Part shown: positions 1-6,955 of the stretch, piece by piece
Numbering within the stretch: position 1 is the first letter of the stretch
How the letters are laid out: the number at the start of each line of letters is the position of its first letter
Source: JANMZR01 sp031383555
GTDB lineage: Bacteria; Bacteroidota; Bacteroidia; Cytophagales; Spirosomataceae
DNA length: 18,736 nucleotides
Reading direction: 5' to 3'
NCBI GenBank assembly: GCA_031383555.1
Contig: JANMZR010000442.1
Span: 1-18,736, forward strand
Program-made: the position numbers and the translations under genes
Notes under the pieces: model-generated
Told to the model about the DNA's origin: nothing
The model's database searches: none
Seen by the model: only the letters and a program-made list of their open reading frames with translations

Positions 1-235
1 TTTTTCTCAGCATGAGCCTCCTCAAAAGTTAAAATATTTTTCAAAACCAATTTATCTATTTCTTCATTTGCCCATGAATCATAGGTTAATAACTCATTGG
101 ACAAAATTCAGTATCCAACCTTTTTACTTTCATTTAAAATATTATAATGAATATTACTCAAATAAAAGATTAATCTGGAATTGCACTACTTGAATTTGAA
201 TTGAACCTATCCGAAATTGACAATAATTTAAACTC
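1..235. other. Non-coding or decayed left edge, no gene supported
   Basis: No start-to-stop reading frame of convincing length is present. On the minus strand one frame is open from about position 107 to the left edge and reads like a hydrophilic protein (it contains LTYDSWANEEIDKLVLK), but it lacks an ATG and meets a TGA at 110-108. The same frame continues upstream for about 25 more codons before a TAG at 188-186. This could be the decayed start of a gene lying to the left, or chance in AT-rich DNA. Confidence 0.3.
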
Positions 236-262
236 TTGATTCATATTATTTTAGTAATTTTG
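236..262 (+). promoter_or_regulatory. Predicted Bacteroidota-type promoter of the toxin-antitoxin operon
   Basis: TAATTTTG at 255-262 matches the Bacteroidota -7 element TAnnTTTG exactly. A TTG at 236-238 lies 16 bases upstream, slightly closer than the usual -33 spacing. The predicted transcript would begin near 269, leaving a short leader before the ATG at 286. Toxin-antitoxin operons of this kind usually repress themselves, but no clear operator palindrome is visible here. Confidence 0.45.
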
Positions 263-285
263 AAAAAAAATAAAATTCAATACCA

Positions 286-486
286 ATGATAAACATACAA
301 GTAAAAGAAAATAGCTCACAAGCGAAATCATTTATAGAATATGCCAAAACACTTCCTTTTGTGAAAATCGAAGAAAAAAGCCCTTATGATCCAAAGTTTG
401 TAAAAAAAATTAAGGATGCAGAAAAAAGAGGTAATTATACTGAAATAGATGCAAATAATATATGGGAAAGTTTAGGCTTGAAATAG
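286..486 (+). CDS. Antitoxin of a type II toxin-antitoxin pair (DUF2683-like)
   Basis: This 66-residue, lysine- and glutamate-rich protein is the upstream partner of a YoeB/Txe-type toxin. The N-terminal half (about 1-30) would be the dimerising part. The C-terminal part, from SPYDPKFVKKIKDAEKRG (32-49) to NNIWESLGLK (57-66), resembles the conserved toxin-binding tail of DUF2683-type antitoxins from Bacteroidota, which carry a Y(D/N)P-F motif and end in an LWESL-like stretch. It overlaps the toxin gene by 25 bases, so translation of the two is probably coupled and antitoxin is made first. A promoter core sits just upstream. In the family the antitoxin masks the toxin and represses the operon; direct DNA binding by this protein is inference. 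The position and toxin partner support the role more strongly than the sequence alone. Confidence 0.75.
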   Translation: MINIQVKENSSQAKSFIEYAKTLPFVKIEEKSPYDPKFVKKIKDAEKRGNYTEIDANNIWESLGLK

Positions 487-743
487 AAGAAATAGCCAAG
501 CAGGATATTGCAAAACATTTTAAAGTTGGCAATAAATCAACCTTAAATAAAATTGAAACTATTTTAAAGGAATTATCTGAACATCCTCATACTGGAACAG
601 GTAAGCCCGAGAAATTAAAGCATGATTTGAAAGGTTACTGGAGTAGGCGAATAAATCAAAAAGATAGAATAATTTACAGAGTTGAAGAAAATATTGTTAC
701 TGTTTTTGTTGTTTCTGCAATGGGGCATTATGATAATAAGTGA
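462..743 (+). CDS. yoeB: Txe/YoeB-family mRNA interferase toxin
   Basis: This 93-residue protein belongs to the RelE/YoeB ribosome-dependent endoribonuclease superfamily, which cleaves mRNA in the ribosomal A site. The family signature is clear: GKPEKLKHDLKGYWSRRI at 47-64, then DRIIYRV at 68-74, ending in MGHYDNK. Residues matching the YoeB catalytic set are present: E50, R62/R63, H89 and Y90. The protein is slightly longer at the N terminus than E. coli YoeB (84 aa), with a KFRLEIEEIAKQDIAKH helix typical of Bacteroidota members. The ATG at 462 lies inside the antitoxin gene in another frame, and the frame starts coherently there, so the overlap appears genuine. No frameshift or lost catalytic residue is seen, so the toxin looks intact. 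Family assignment is firm; cleavage specificity is unknown. Confidence 0.9.
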   Translation: MGKFRLEIEEIAKQDIAKHFKVGNKSTLNKIETILKELSEHPHTGTGKPEKLKHDLKGYWSRRINQKDRIIYRVEENIVTVFVVSAMGHYDNK

Positions 744-890
744 AAAGGCTAAAATATTTATAATTAATTGATTAACAATAGGTTAAAGGTTGGAATCGTG
801 TTAGGGTTACAATTTTCAATTGTCAGTTTTTCGTCAGTCTATTGAAAGTACTTAAATTAAATAATTGAATTACAGGTGATTATAAAAATA
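744..890. other. Intergenic region with no gene seen
   Basis: This AT-rich stretch lies between the toxin gene and the tRNA-like fragment. It has no reading frame worth calling and no obvious hairpin terminator directly after the toxin. It may be the end segment of an integrated element, given the tRNA-like sequence that follows. Confidence 0.4.
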
Positions 891-913
891 GTTCGAATCC
901 TGATGGGATCACT
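891..913 (+). other. tRNA 3'-end remnant, possible attachment site
   Basis: The sequence reads as the last part of a tRNA gene: a TTCGAAT T-loop (892-898), CCTGA (899-903) as the 3' T-stem strand, TGGGATC (904-910) as the 3' acceptor strand, and A911 as the discriminator base. The upstream sequence (AAAATAG) cannot form the matching T-stem and has no anticodon arm, so only the 3' fragment remains. A strong terminator follows at once, as after a real tRNA gene. Tyrosine recombinases often integrate into the T-arm or 3' end of tRNA genes and leave exactly such a fragment at the far end of the element. The tRNA identity cannot be told. Confidence 0.45.
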
Positions 914-951
914 AAAAAAGCCTGATAATCGTTTGATTGTCAGGCTTTTTT
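914..951. terminator. Strong bidirectional intrinsic terminator
   Basis: GCCTGATAATC (920-930) and GATTGTCAGGC (935-945) form an 11-pair stem, with one G-T pair, around a GTTT loop. AAAAAA (914-919) and TTTTTT (946-951) flank it, so it ends transcription from either side. It would stop plus-strand transcripts from the toxin operon or the former tRNA, and minus-strand transcripts from the ygiQ gene. Confidence 0.85.
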
Positions 952-1089
952 GATTTAATATGTTTGTATTTAATCGTTTGATTATCAGGCTTTTTTGATT
1001 TAATATAGTTCGTATTTAATCGTTTGATTGTCAGGCTTTTTTGATTTAATATAGTTCGTGTTTAATCGTTTGATTATCTGGCTATTTTG
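927..1089. repeat. Tandem repeat of a 45-46 bp unit derived from the terminator
   Basis: Three full copies and one degenerate copy start at 927, 972, 1018 and 1064, each with AATCGTTTGATT(G/A)TC. Copies 1 to 3 continue with AGGCTTTTTTGATTTAATAT and a linker of about 10 bases. Copies 2 and 3 differ from each other at two positions only, so the array is recent. Copy 4 is changed (TCTGGCTATTTTG) and runs up to the stop codon of ygiQ. Only the first copy has the upstream arm GCCTGATAATC, so only it forms the full terminator hairpin; the others keep the loop, 3' arm and T-tract. Confidence 0.85.
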
Positions 1090-1093
1090 TTAA

Positions 1094-3001
1094 TTACCAC
1101 TTCTTAAACATCCTATAATCTTTCTTCGGCTTATTGGGGTCACGGGGCTTGTTTTGGTTGTTTTGAACTTCTCCCAAAAGCTGATTGGCAAGGTCTGGTC
1201 TTTTAAGTATTGTAAGCCTATTTCTAATCCAACTTTTAAATTCTGGCTTGTACCAGAAGAAATATTTGTTTTGGTTTTGCTTTTCCTCTCGGGTTTTTGC
1301 AGTATGAATAGGTTGTAAGGTATATGGATGCACGCCAGTATAATAGATTACCTCTGCCACAGTCATAGGTGTTGGGGTAAAGTCCTGAACCTGCTCAAGG
1401 TTAAAGCCCAAATCTTTCGTTTCGCAAGCCAAATTGGCCATGTCTTCTTCCTCGCATCCTGGGTGTGAACTGATAAAATAGGGAATTAAAGGCTGTTTTA
1501 GGCCATGTTTTTCCTGAATTTTATCGTATTTTTCTTTGAATTTCCTAAAATATTTGAATGATGGCTTTCGCATTACCTTCAAAGTAGCATCCGACGTATG
1601 CTCTGGCGCAACTTTCAAGCGGCCCGACACATGGCGAGTGACCAATTGCTCCATATATTCATCATGATTATTGTCTTTATTGTTTTTGTTGAAGTCGTCA
1701 ACCAATAAATCATACCTAATTCCAGAACCAACAAAAGCTTTTTTAACATCTTTATGAGCATCTACTTTTTGGTAAATATTGGTCAATGGTTTATGCGAAG
1801 TATCCAAGTTTGAGCATATTACAGGATTGATACAACTCGGGGCTTGGCAACGAGCACATATTGATTCGTCCTTTCCCTTCATGCGGTACATATTAGCTGA
1901 TGGGCCACCAAGGTCAGAGATATAGCCTTTAAATTCAGGGTGTTGTGTAATCTGATCCACTTCTTTCATGATTGATTCTTCCGATCTGGAAGCGATAAAT
2001 TTGCCCTGATGCGCCGAAATAGTACAAAAACTACAACCTCCAAAGCAGCCACGGTGCATATTTATCGAAAACTTAATCATGTCATAAGCTGGTATCGCTC
2101 CACGATTTTTATACTTTGGGTGCGGCTGACGAGTATATGGCAAATCAAATGATTTATCCATTTCTGACTCATCCATAGTTTTGAAAGGCGGGTTTATTAC
2201 CAGTGTTTTTTTTCCAACTTTTTGAATGATTCTATTGGCTTGCCATTTGTTTGATTCCACCTCTACTATTTTAAAGTTGGAAGCATACTTTATTTTATCT
2301 TTCAGGCAAACTTCGTGGCTGGCGAGTTCCAAAGTTTCCCAATTTTTATATTCTTCAACTTTGTCTTTTTCCAAAAAAGCTATTTGGTTTACATCTTTTA
2401 TTTCGTTTAAAGGAATACCGGATTTCACTAGACTAAGTATCTCACGTAGAGGCTGTTCACCCATTCCATATACCAATAAATCGGCTTCTGAATCCTCCAA
2501 AATAGTTGGCATCAATTCATCTTTCCAATAGTCGTAATGGGTAACTCGGCGGAGGGAAGCCTCAATTCCGCCAATCAAAACGGGTACTTCAGGAAATAGT
2601 TTTTTGAGTATTTTCGAGTAAACAATTGTTGCATAATCTGGCCTGAAACCCGCCTCACCACCAGGCGAATAACTATCATTGGAGCGGCGGCGTTTGTTGG
2701 CGGTATAATGGTTCACCATCGAATCCATACAGCCAGCTGTTACGCCAAAAAAGTATTTGGGTGTACCTAATTTCTTGAAATCTCGAAGGTCATCCTGCCA
2801 ATTGGGTTGAGGAATAATGGCTATTTTAAAACCTTCCGACTCAATAATTCTACCAATTACGGCTGTGCCAAAAGAAGGATGGTCAACATAGGCATCGCCC
2901 GATATTAAAATAACGTCAAGCTGGTCCCAACCACGCATCTCAACTTCTTTCTTTGTAATTGGTAGCCAACTAGTTAATGGCTTTTCTCGAACTGTAATCA
3001 T
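1094..3001 (-). CDS. ygiQ: YgiQ family radical SAM protein
   Basis: This 635-residue protein matches the YgiQ (UPF0313) family over its whole length. The N-terminal third (about 1-200) is a cobalamin-binding-like domain with ILISGDAYVDHPSFGTAVIGR (31-51) and IGGIEASLRR (143-152). The radical SAM core begins at about 300 and has CX3CX2C at C319, C323 and C326 in MHRGCFGGCSFCTIS, which holds a 4Fe-4S cluster that cleaves S-adenosylmethionine. A second cysteine group, C382, C385, C390 and C396, fits an auxiliary site conserved in the family. The C terminus (about 510-635) matches the DUF3362 tail and ends RDPNKPKKDYRMFKKW. The cellular role of YgiQ is not settled. The length is normal for the family and no defect is seen. 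It is probably transcribed alone and ends at the bidirectional terminator just downstream. Confidence 0.95.
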   Translation of the reverse strand: MITVREKPLTSWLPITKKEVEMRGWDQLDVILISGDAYVDHPSFGTAVIGRIIESEGFKIAIIPQPNWQDDLRDFKKLGTPKYFFGVTAGCMDSMVNHYTANKRRRSNDSYSPGGEAGFRPDYATIVYSKILKKLFPEVPVLIGGIEASLRRVTHYDYWKDELMPTILEDSEADLLVYGMGEQPLREILSLVKSGIPLNEIKDVNQIAFLEKDKVEEYKNWETLELASHEVCLKDKIKYASNFKIVEVESNKWQANRIIQKVGKKTLVINPPFKTMDESEMDKSFDLPYTRQPHPKYKNRGAIPAYDMIKFSINMHRGCFGGCSFCTISAHQGKFIASRSEESIMKEVDQITQHPEFKGYISDLGGPSANMYRMKGKDESICARCQAPSCINPVICSNLDTSHKPLTNIYQKVDAHKDVKKAFVGSGIRYDLLVDDFNKNNKDNNHDEYMEQLVTRHVSGRLKVAPEHTSDATLKVMRKPSFKYFRKFKEKYDKIQEKHGLKQPLIPYFISSHPGCEEEDMANLACETKDLGFNLEQVQDFTPTPMTVAEVIYYTGVHPYTLQPIHTAKTREEKQNQNKYFFWYKPEFKSWIRNRLTILKRPDLANQLLGEVQNNQNKPRDPNKPKKDYRMFKKW

Positions 3002-3126
3002 TTTGCAAAATTAATCATATTAGCACTATATACCATGTGATTAACTGCAATACTGCAAATAAGGTTTGGAATCGGTTTGAATTTGTGCTTATTTGTTAAA
3101 AACTTTGATCGTTTTTGAAAATATGT

Positions 3127-4410
3127 TTAACTCATTTTTGAAATAAAATTAAGGCCATCCAATAATTTATCCAGCTCTCGTGTGGCTGTGTACACATGAG
3201 GAGTGATTCGAACGCCGTTCAGTTTTTCCCATTTTACAGGTGAGGTATGTATTTTGTATTTTTCGAAAAGTTTTGCTTCTATCTGGCCAGCTTCCATACC
3301 TTCAAAACCAACATGCGCTAAAGCACAAGATTGGCTTTTGTTTAATGGTGTATTCATTATTAGTTTCGGGATTTTCACGGCCTCTTTTGCCCAATAATCT
3401 TTCAAATAGCGCAATCTGGCCTCTTTTCGTTCATTGCCAATGGCCTGTTGAAAGTTTAATGCAGTGCCTATTGCCTGCTCAATTGGGAATGATCTTGTTC
3501 CTAAATTCTCGAATTTTCTGATATTATCTGAGTTGGGGTCGCCATTTGGTACTAAAGGATATATATTTTTTATTTTTTCTTTTTTAATCCATAACATACC
3601 CGAGCCAATTGGTGCTGAAAGCCACTTGTGAAGGCTGGTTCCATAATAATCACAATTTAAATCGGGAATTTTATAATCTAAATGTGCAAAAGAGTGCGCT
3701 CCATCCACTAATACTTCTACACTTCTTTTTTTAGCCTCGGTGGCTATTCTTTTTACTGGTAATATTTGGCCGTTCCAATTTACAATATGGGTAAGATGTA
3801 TTATTTTAGTTTTTGGTGTAATTTTTTCTACATATTTTTCAACAATTTTTTCTTCATTTTCAATCGGCAAATCAATATCTATATAATTGAGAATGAGGCC
3901 ATCACGTTGTTCTCTTTGGCGCCATGCATGTAGCATATTAGGGTAATCATATTTTGAAAGTACTATCTCATCGCCTTTTTGTAATGGCAGGCCGAGTATT
4001 ATGGTATCAATAGATTCTGTTGCATTTCTGTTGATGGCAATTTCGTCGGGCAGTACACCAGCATATTTAGCTAAATTATCACGGAGTGGCTCTCGACCTT
4101 GGTCCATAATGCGCCACATATAATAGCTGGGGCCATCGTTGGCAATTTTATTGTTATGATCGAGGGCATCTTGCACTACTTTTGGGGCAGGACTAACCCC
4201 GCCATTATTCAAATTGATGAGTTGAGGCGAAACCGTATAAGCCTGACGAATCATGTTCCAATAATCTTCATCCTGACTAATTAAAATTGTAGACGCTGTA
4301 GGTTTATAGCTTTTTATGTTTGAAACTAAGTCGAAATTGGGTATTTTCAACAATGGAATCGATGAAAGACCAAAAGTTGATTTTAAAAGAAATGACCGTC
4401 GATTTTCCAT
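3127..4410 (-). CDS. Tat-signal class V aminotransferase-like PLP enzyme
   Basis: This 427-residue fold-type I PLP enzyme belongs to the aminotransferase class V/NifS superfamily, closest in style to isopenicillin N epimerase-like members. The predicted Schiff-base lysine is K262 in GTSLHKWLSAPIGSG (257-271). D236 and H239 in VDGAHSFAHLDY (235-246) would hold the PLP ring, and N129-A-T131 would bind the phosphate. The N terminus MENRRSFLLKSTFG, followed by a hydrophobic stretch, is a twin-arginine signal, so a folded, cofactor-loaded enzyme is likely exported or membrane-associated. There is no sign of a NifS-type active-site cysteine loop, so a desulfurase role is unlikely. The substrate is unknown. 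It lies 107 bases downstream of the VWA gene on the same strand and could be co-transcribed with the hydroxylase cluster, but a functional link is only inference. Confidence 0.85.
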   Translation of the reverse strand: MENRRSFLLKSTFGLSSIPLLKIPNFDLVSNIKSYKPTASTILISQDEDYWNMIRQAYTVSPQLINLNNGGVSPAPKVVQDALDHNNKIANDGPSYYMWRIMDQGREPLRDNLAKYAGVLPDEIAINRNATESIDTIILGLPLQKGDEIVLSKYDYPNMLHAWRQREQRDGLILNYIDIDLPIENEEKIVEKYVEKITPKTKIIHLTHIVNWNGQILPVKRIATEAKKRSVEVLVDGAHSFAHLDYKIPDLNCDYYGTSLHKWLSAPIGSGMLWIKKEKIKNIYPLVPNGDPNSDNIRKFENLGTRSFPIEQAIGTALNFQQAIGNERKEARLRYLKDYWAKEAVKIPKLIMNTPLNKSQSCALAHVGFEGMEAGQIEAKLFEKYKIHTSPVKWEKLNGVRITPHVYTATRELDKLLDGLNFISKMS

Positions 4411-4517
4411 TGGATGTTATGTTTTCTTTCAAAAATAATAGATTATTTTATTGAATTTTGGGTTTGGGCATTAATTTTCATAAAAGACAAATTGAAATTC
4501 GTGAAATTTTGAAACCC

Positions 4518-5648
4518 TCAGCCTAATTTCCCCAATTTTTCCATTACATTTTTTAAACTTTCTAAATTATGACCAGCTGAAAACAGACTTAAAAAGGGGA
4601 GAGCAGTTTGCATTGAAGCGGTGGAGGGAGTATAATTTTTGTTTCCTGCCAATGGGTTTATCCAAACGATGGCTTTTGCCCGCTTTTTAATTTTTTTGAG
4701 TGAATTTGCCAATTTATCAATTTCACCCGTATCCAAGCCATCACTCACTATAATCACAATAGTTTTTAAATCAATATTTTGGTTGAAATTCTTATTTACA
4801 AATTTGTCCAAACAATAACCTATTTTAGTGCCGCCTGACCAGTGAGGTACTATTTCACTTAAATTTTCTAATGTTTTTTGGAAGTCTCGGCCTTTCATTT
4901 CTGCTGAAACTTTGGAAATATCTGAGCTAAATACAAATAGATCTATTTTGGAGTATACCTTTTTGAACGCAAACATAAATTGGGTAAAAAAGCGACTGTA
5001 CAATTCCATCGATCGGCTTACATCGGTTAAGAGTACGATTTTGGTTGGTTTGGGCTTTTTTTCTGTAAAATATAGTCGGTTTATCTCAGCGTCTTTGCTT
5101 AAATTTTTACGAATAGTCAATTTCAAATCAGGTTGATAGGCCTTATTTACTGCTAATTTTCTTCGACCTGGCTTTTTGCGCAATCTATTTACAAGGTTTT
5201 GAATCAGTTTTTTTGAAGCTGCAATGTCAGTTTCGGTATAGCTTGAAAAGTCTTTTTTTGTTAAAATCGTTTCCCCACCAAATGCGGAAAGTTCCTCTTC
5301 GCTATTTTTATTACCATGCAGCCAGTTTTTCAAGGATTGAAAAGAGGCTTCTGCACTTGGTTTTTGAATCGATTTTCCCTTTTTCGATTCCTTTATTTTG
5401 GCATCCACTGCTTTTCGACGCTCTTTGAAATAGTGTTCAAAATGATTATCGAATGAAATTAAAGTAGCTTTATCTGTTGGGAAAATAGACTTTAGTGTTA
5501 ATTTAAATAGCTGACGGTCAGCCAAATGAAAGTCTAGAGACTCTAATGCTAAAGCTTCTCTATCTGGTGAAATATCAAAACCTTTGTTTCGGAGGTATCG
5601 ACCAAAGTCAGTTATTTGTCCAGAAAGTGAATTGATTCGATAAACCAT
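4518..5648 (-). CDS. coxE: VWA domain protein, CoxE-like
   Basis: This 376-residue protein resembles the CoxE/YeaD-type VWA proteins that pair with MoxR ATPases. The N-terminal half (1-200) is helical, charged and lysine-rich, as in CoxE. The C-terminal half is a von Willebrand A domain with an intact MIDAS metal site: D209-V-S211-R-S213, T274 in SGGTKIG, and D303 in VSDGLDTG. In CO dehydrogenase systems CoxE works with the AAA+ ATPase CoxD to mature the copper-molybdenum centre of the large subunit. Here the ATPase gene is next upstream, so the same partnership is likely. The two genes are separated by 292 bases holding a GC-rich structured repeat, which is unusual for such a pair and could reduce co-transcription. 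There is no signal peptide, so the protein should be cytoplasmic. The pairing supports the call, but the maturation target is inferred. Confidence 0.85.
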   Translation of the reverse strand: MVYRINSLSGQITDFGRYLRNKGFDISPDREALALESLDFHLADRQLFKLTLKSIFPTDKATLISFDNHFEHYFKERRKAVDAKIKESKKGKSIQKPSAEASFQSLKNWLHGNKNSEEELSAFGGETILTKKDFSSYTETDIAASKKLIQNLVNRLRKKPGRRKLAVNKAYQPDLKLTIRKNLSKDAEINRLYFTEKKPKPTKIVLLTDVSRSMELYSRFFTQFMFAFKKVYSKIDLFVFSSDISKVSAEMKGRDFQKTLENLSEIVPHWSGGTKIGYCLDKFVNKNFNQNIDLKTIVIIVSDGLDTGEIDKLANSLKKIKKRAKAIVWINPLAGNKNYTPSTASMQTALPFLSLFSAGHNLESLKNVMEKLGKLG

Positions 5649-5692
5649 TTTATTGTTATCTGATGTTACGCTTTAATTTCTTTTCGAAAAAG

Positions 5693-5879
5693 ACCCCTTT
5701 CGTCATGCGGCTATGCCAGCATGCCAGAGTTTCGCTCGTAAGTTTCGCACTTTGTGCTCACTTATCCGAGGGAAGGATTAGTCGCCAGCTTCGGGGAATT
5801 CCCTCCATGGAGGGTAAGCAATTACGAGAGTACGATGCTTACGAGCGCTTGCTCTGACGCAGTCGGCGTGGTGGGTTTT
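5693..5879. repeat. GC-rich structured intergenic repeat, possible MITE or REP-like element
   Basis: The segment is clearly richer in G+C than its surroundings and is full of symmetry. GCTCGTAAG (5734-5742) is inverted as CTTACGAGC (5838-5846), and the match extends outward imperfectly (GCC..GC..CAGAG against CTCTGACGC..GGC). Inside lie GCAC-TTT-GTGC (5747-5757), ATCC..GGAT (5764-5778) and a perfect 14-base palindrome CCCTCCATGGAGGG (5801-5814). It encodes no convincing protein. It interrupts the coxD-coxE spacing. It may be a mobile non-autonomous repeat or a processed RNA structure; only its presence elsewhere in the genome would tell. Confidence 0.6.
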
Positions 5880-5940
5880 TATTTTTTTTTGTAACATGAG
5901 TTATTATTTGTAACACATTTTGTTTTATAGGATTTACCTT

Positions 5941-6843
5941 TTAAATACTCTCAAATTTTGAAATAATTCCCACTTTTTCCATCAATTCAGAAAGAGAAAG
6001 GGAGGTCTGGCGGATGTCGTCCCAATCTTTTAAAATTACACCCAAAGTATCTTCAATCAGTTTCTTATCTAAATGTTCAAAATGCATTTCAGTTAATGCC
6101 ATTGCCCAATCGATGGATTCGGCTACGCCTGGCACTTTGTTAAGCTCAATTTTGCGAAGTTCTTGCATGAAAAGGGTTATAGTTGCCGCCAATTTGGTGT
6201 CTATTTGTGGAATTTTAGTTTGAATAATTTCCAATTCTTTTTCAAAACTTGGGTAATCGATCCATAAATATAAACTTCGGCGACGCAAAGCTTCCGAAAG
6301 TTCACGTATGCGATTACTCGTAATTACCACAAAAGGAATTGATTTGGCTTTAATTGTACCCGTTTCTGGAATGGTTATTTGCCAGTCTGAAAGTATTTCC
6401 AATAAGTAAGATTCAAATTCTTCATCGGCACGGTCTAGTTCATCAATTAATAATACAGGGGGTTTTTCTTGGCTAATTGCTTGTAATAGAGGGCGTTTTG
6501 AAAGAAATTTTTCGGAAAATAAATCCTCATCGCTTATGGTTTTATTGGAGGCACTTTCAATTTCTAGTTTTTTTAGATATAAAAGTTGTTGCTGATAATT
6601 CCACTCATAAATGGCATGGCTCGCATCCAAACCTTCATAGCATTGCAGCCTTATCAGGTTGGTATCGAATATTTTAGCCATCATTTTAGCGACTTCGGTT
6701 TTGCCAACACCTGCTGGCCCCTCAATTAAAAGGGGTTTATTTAGTTTTGTGGCCAAAAAAATAGACATAGCCAAAGAATCGTCGGTGATATACCCTTCGG
6801 CCTGCAGTTTTTCTTTAATTTCTTTTTGTGTTTTGAATTGCAT
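5941..6843 (-). CDS. coxD: MoxR-type AAA+ ATPase, CoxD-like
   Basis: This 300-residue AAA+ ATPase shows a full nucleotide-binding set: Walker A GPAGVGKT at 42-49, Walker B VLLIDELDRAD at 130-140, a sensor 1 asparagine (N177 in ITSNRIRELSEALRRR) and an arginine-rich RRR at 187-189 as arginine-finger candidate. The size and the short lid domain fit the MoxR group, which acts as chaperones inserting cofactors together with a VWA partner. The gene lies 112 bases after the FAD subunit gene of a molybdenum hydroxylase and before the VWA gene, matching the coxM-coxD-coxE order of CO dehydrogenase clusters. CoxD there drives sulfuration and copper loading of the molybdenum site. Because the large subunit here is of form II, the exact modification it performs cannot be assumed. 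The fold is certain; the role as hydroxylase maturase is likely. Confidence 0.88.
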   Translation of the reverse strand: MQFKTQKEIKEKLQAEGYITDDSLAMSIFLATKLNKPLLIEGPAGVGKTEVAKMMAKIFDTNLIRLQCYEGLDASHAIYEWNYQQQLLYLKKLEIESASNKTISDEDLFSEKFLSKRPLLQAISQEKPPVLLIDELDRADEEFESYLLEILSDWQITIPETGTIKAKSIPFVVITSNRIRELSEALRRRSLYLWIDYPSFEKELEIIQTKIPQIDTKLAATITLFMQELRKIELNKVPGVAESIDWAMALTEMHFEHLDKKLIEDTLGVILKDWDDIRQTSLSLSELMEKVGIISKFESI

Positions 6844-6955
6844 ATATAAAAATTAGGGAAACCGTTTTTTGCGATTTCCCGTTTGAAATAATTTTGAATT
6901 AAAATTAAATCCTTATAAGTTTTGAAAACCAATAAGGATTATTCGGTGCCGAAAA

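Noticed and set aside
1..107. Minus-strand open frame running off the left edge
   Set aside because: It has no ATG, is preceded by in-frame stops and is too short to judge, so I did not call a gene or pseudogene.
927..1089. Possible CRISPR-like array
   Set aside because: The units are contiguous 45-46 bp copies without unique spacers, so this is a plain tandem repeat.
2226..2531. 101-aa plus-strand frame opposite ygiQ
   Set aside because: It lies wholly inside a well-supported gene on the other strand, and its translation is low-complexity with no family features.
3006..3013. TAATTTTG on the minus strand just before ygiQ
   Set aside because: It matches the -7 consensus but lies only about five bases from the ATG, and no -33 element is at the right distance. 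It would give no leader, so chance is more likely.
5663..5857. 64-aa plus-strand frame over the GC-rich repeat
   Set aside because: Its codons follow the palindromic structure and the translation resembles no protein. The symmetry explains the sequence better.
6741..6932. 63-aa minus-strand frame overlapping the start of the AAA+ ATPase
   Set aside because: It is in another frame of a region where the ATPase N terminus fits the MoxR family, and its translation looks random.
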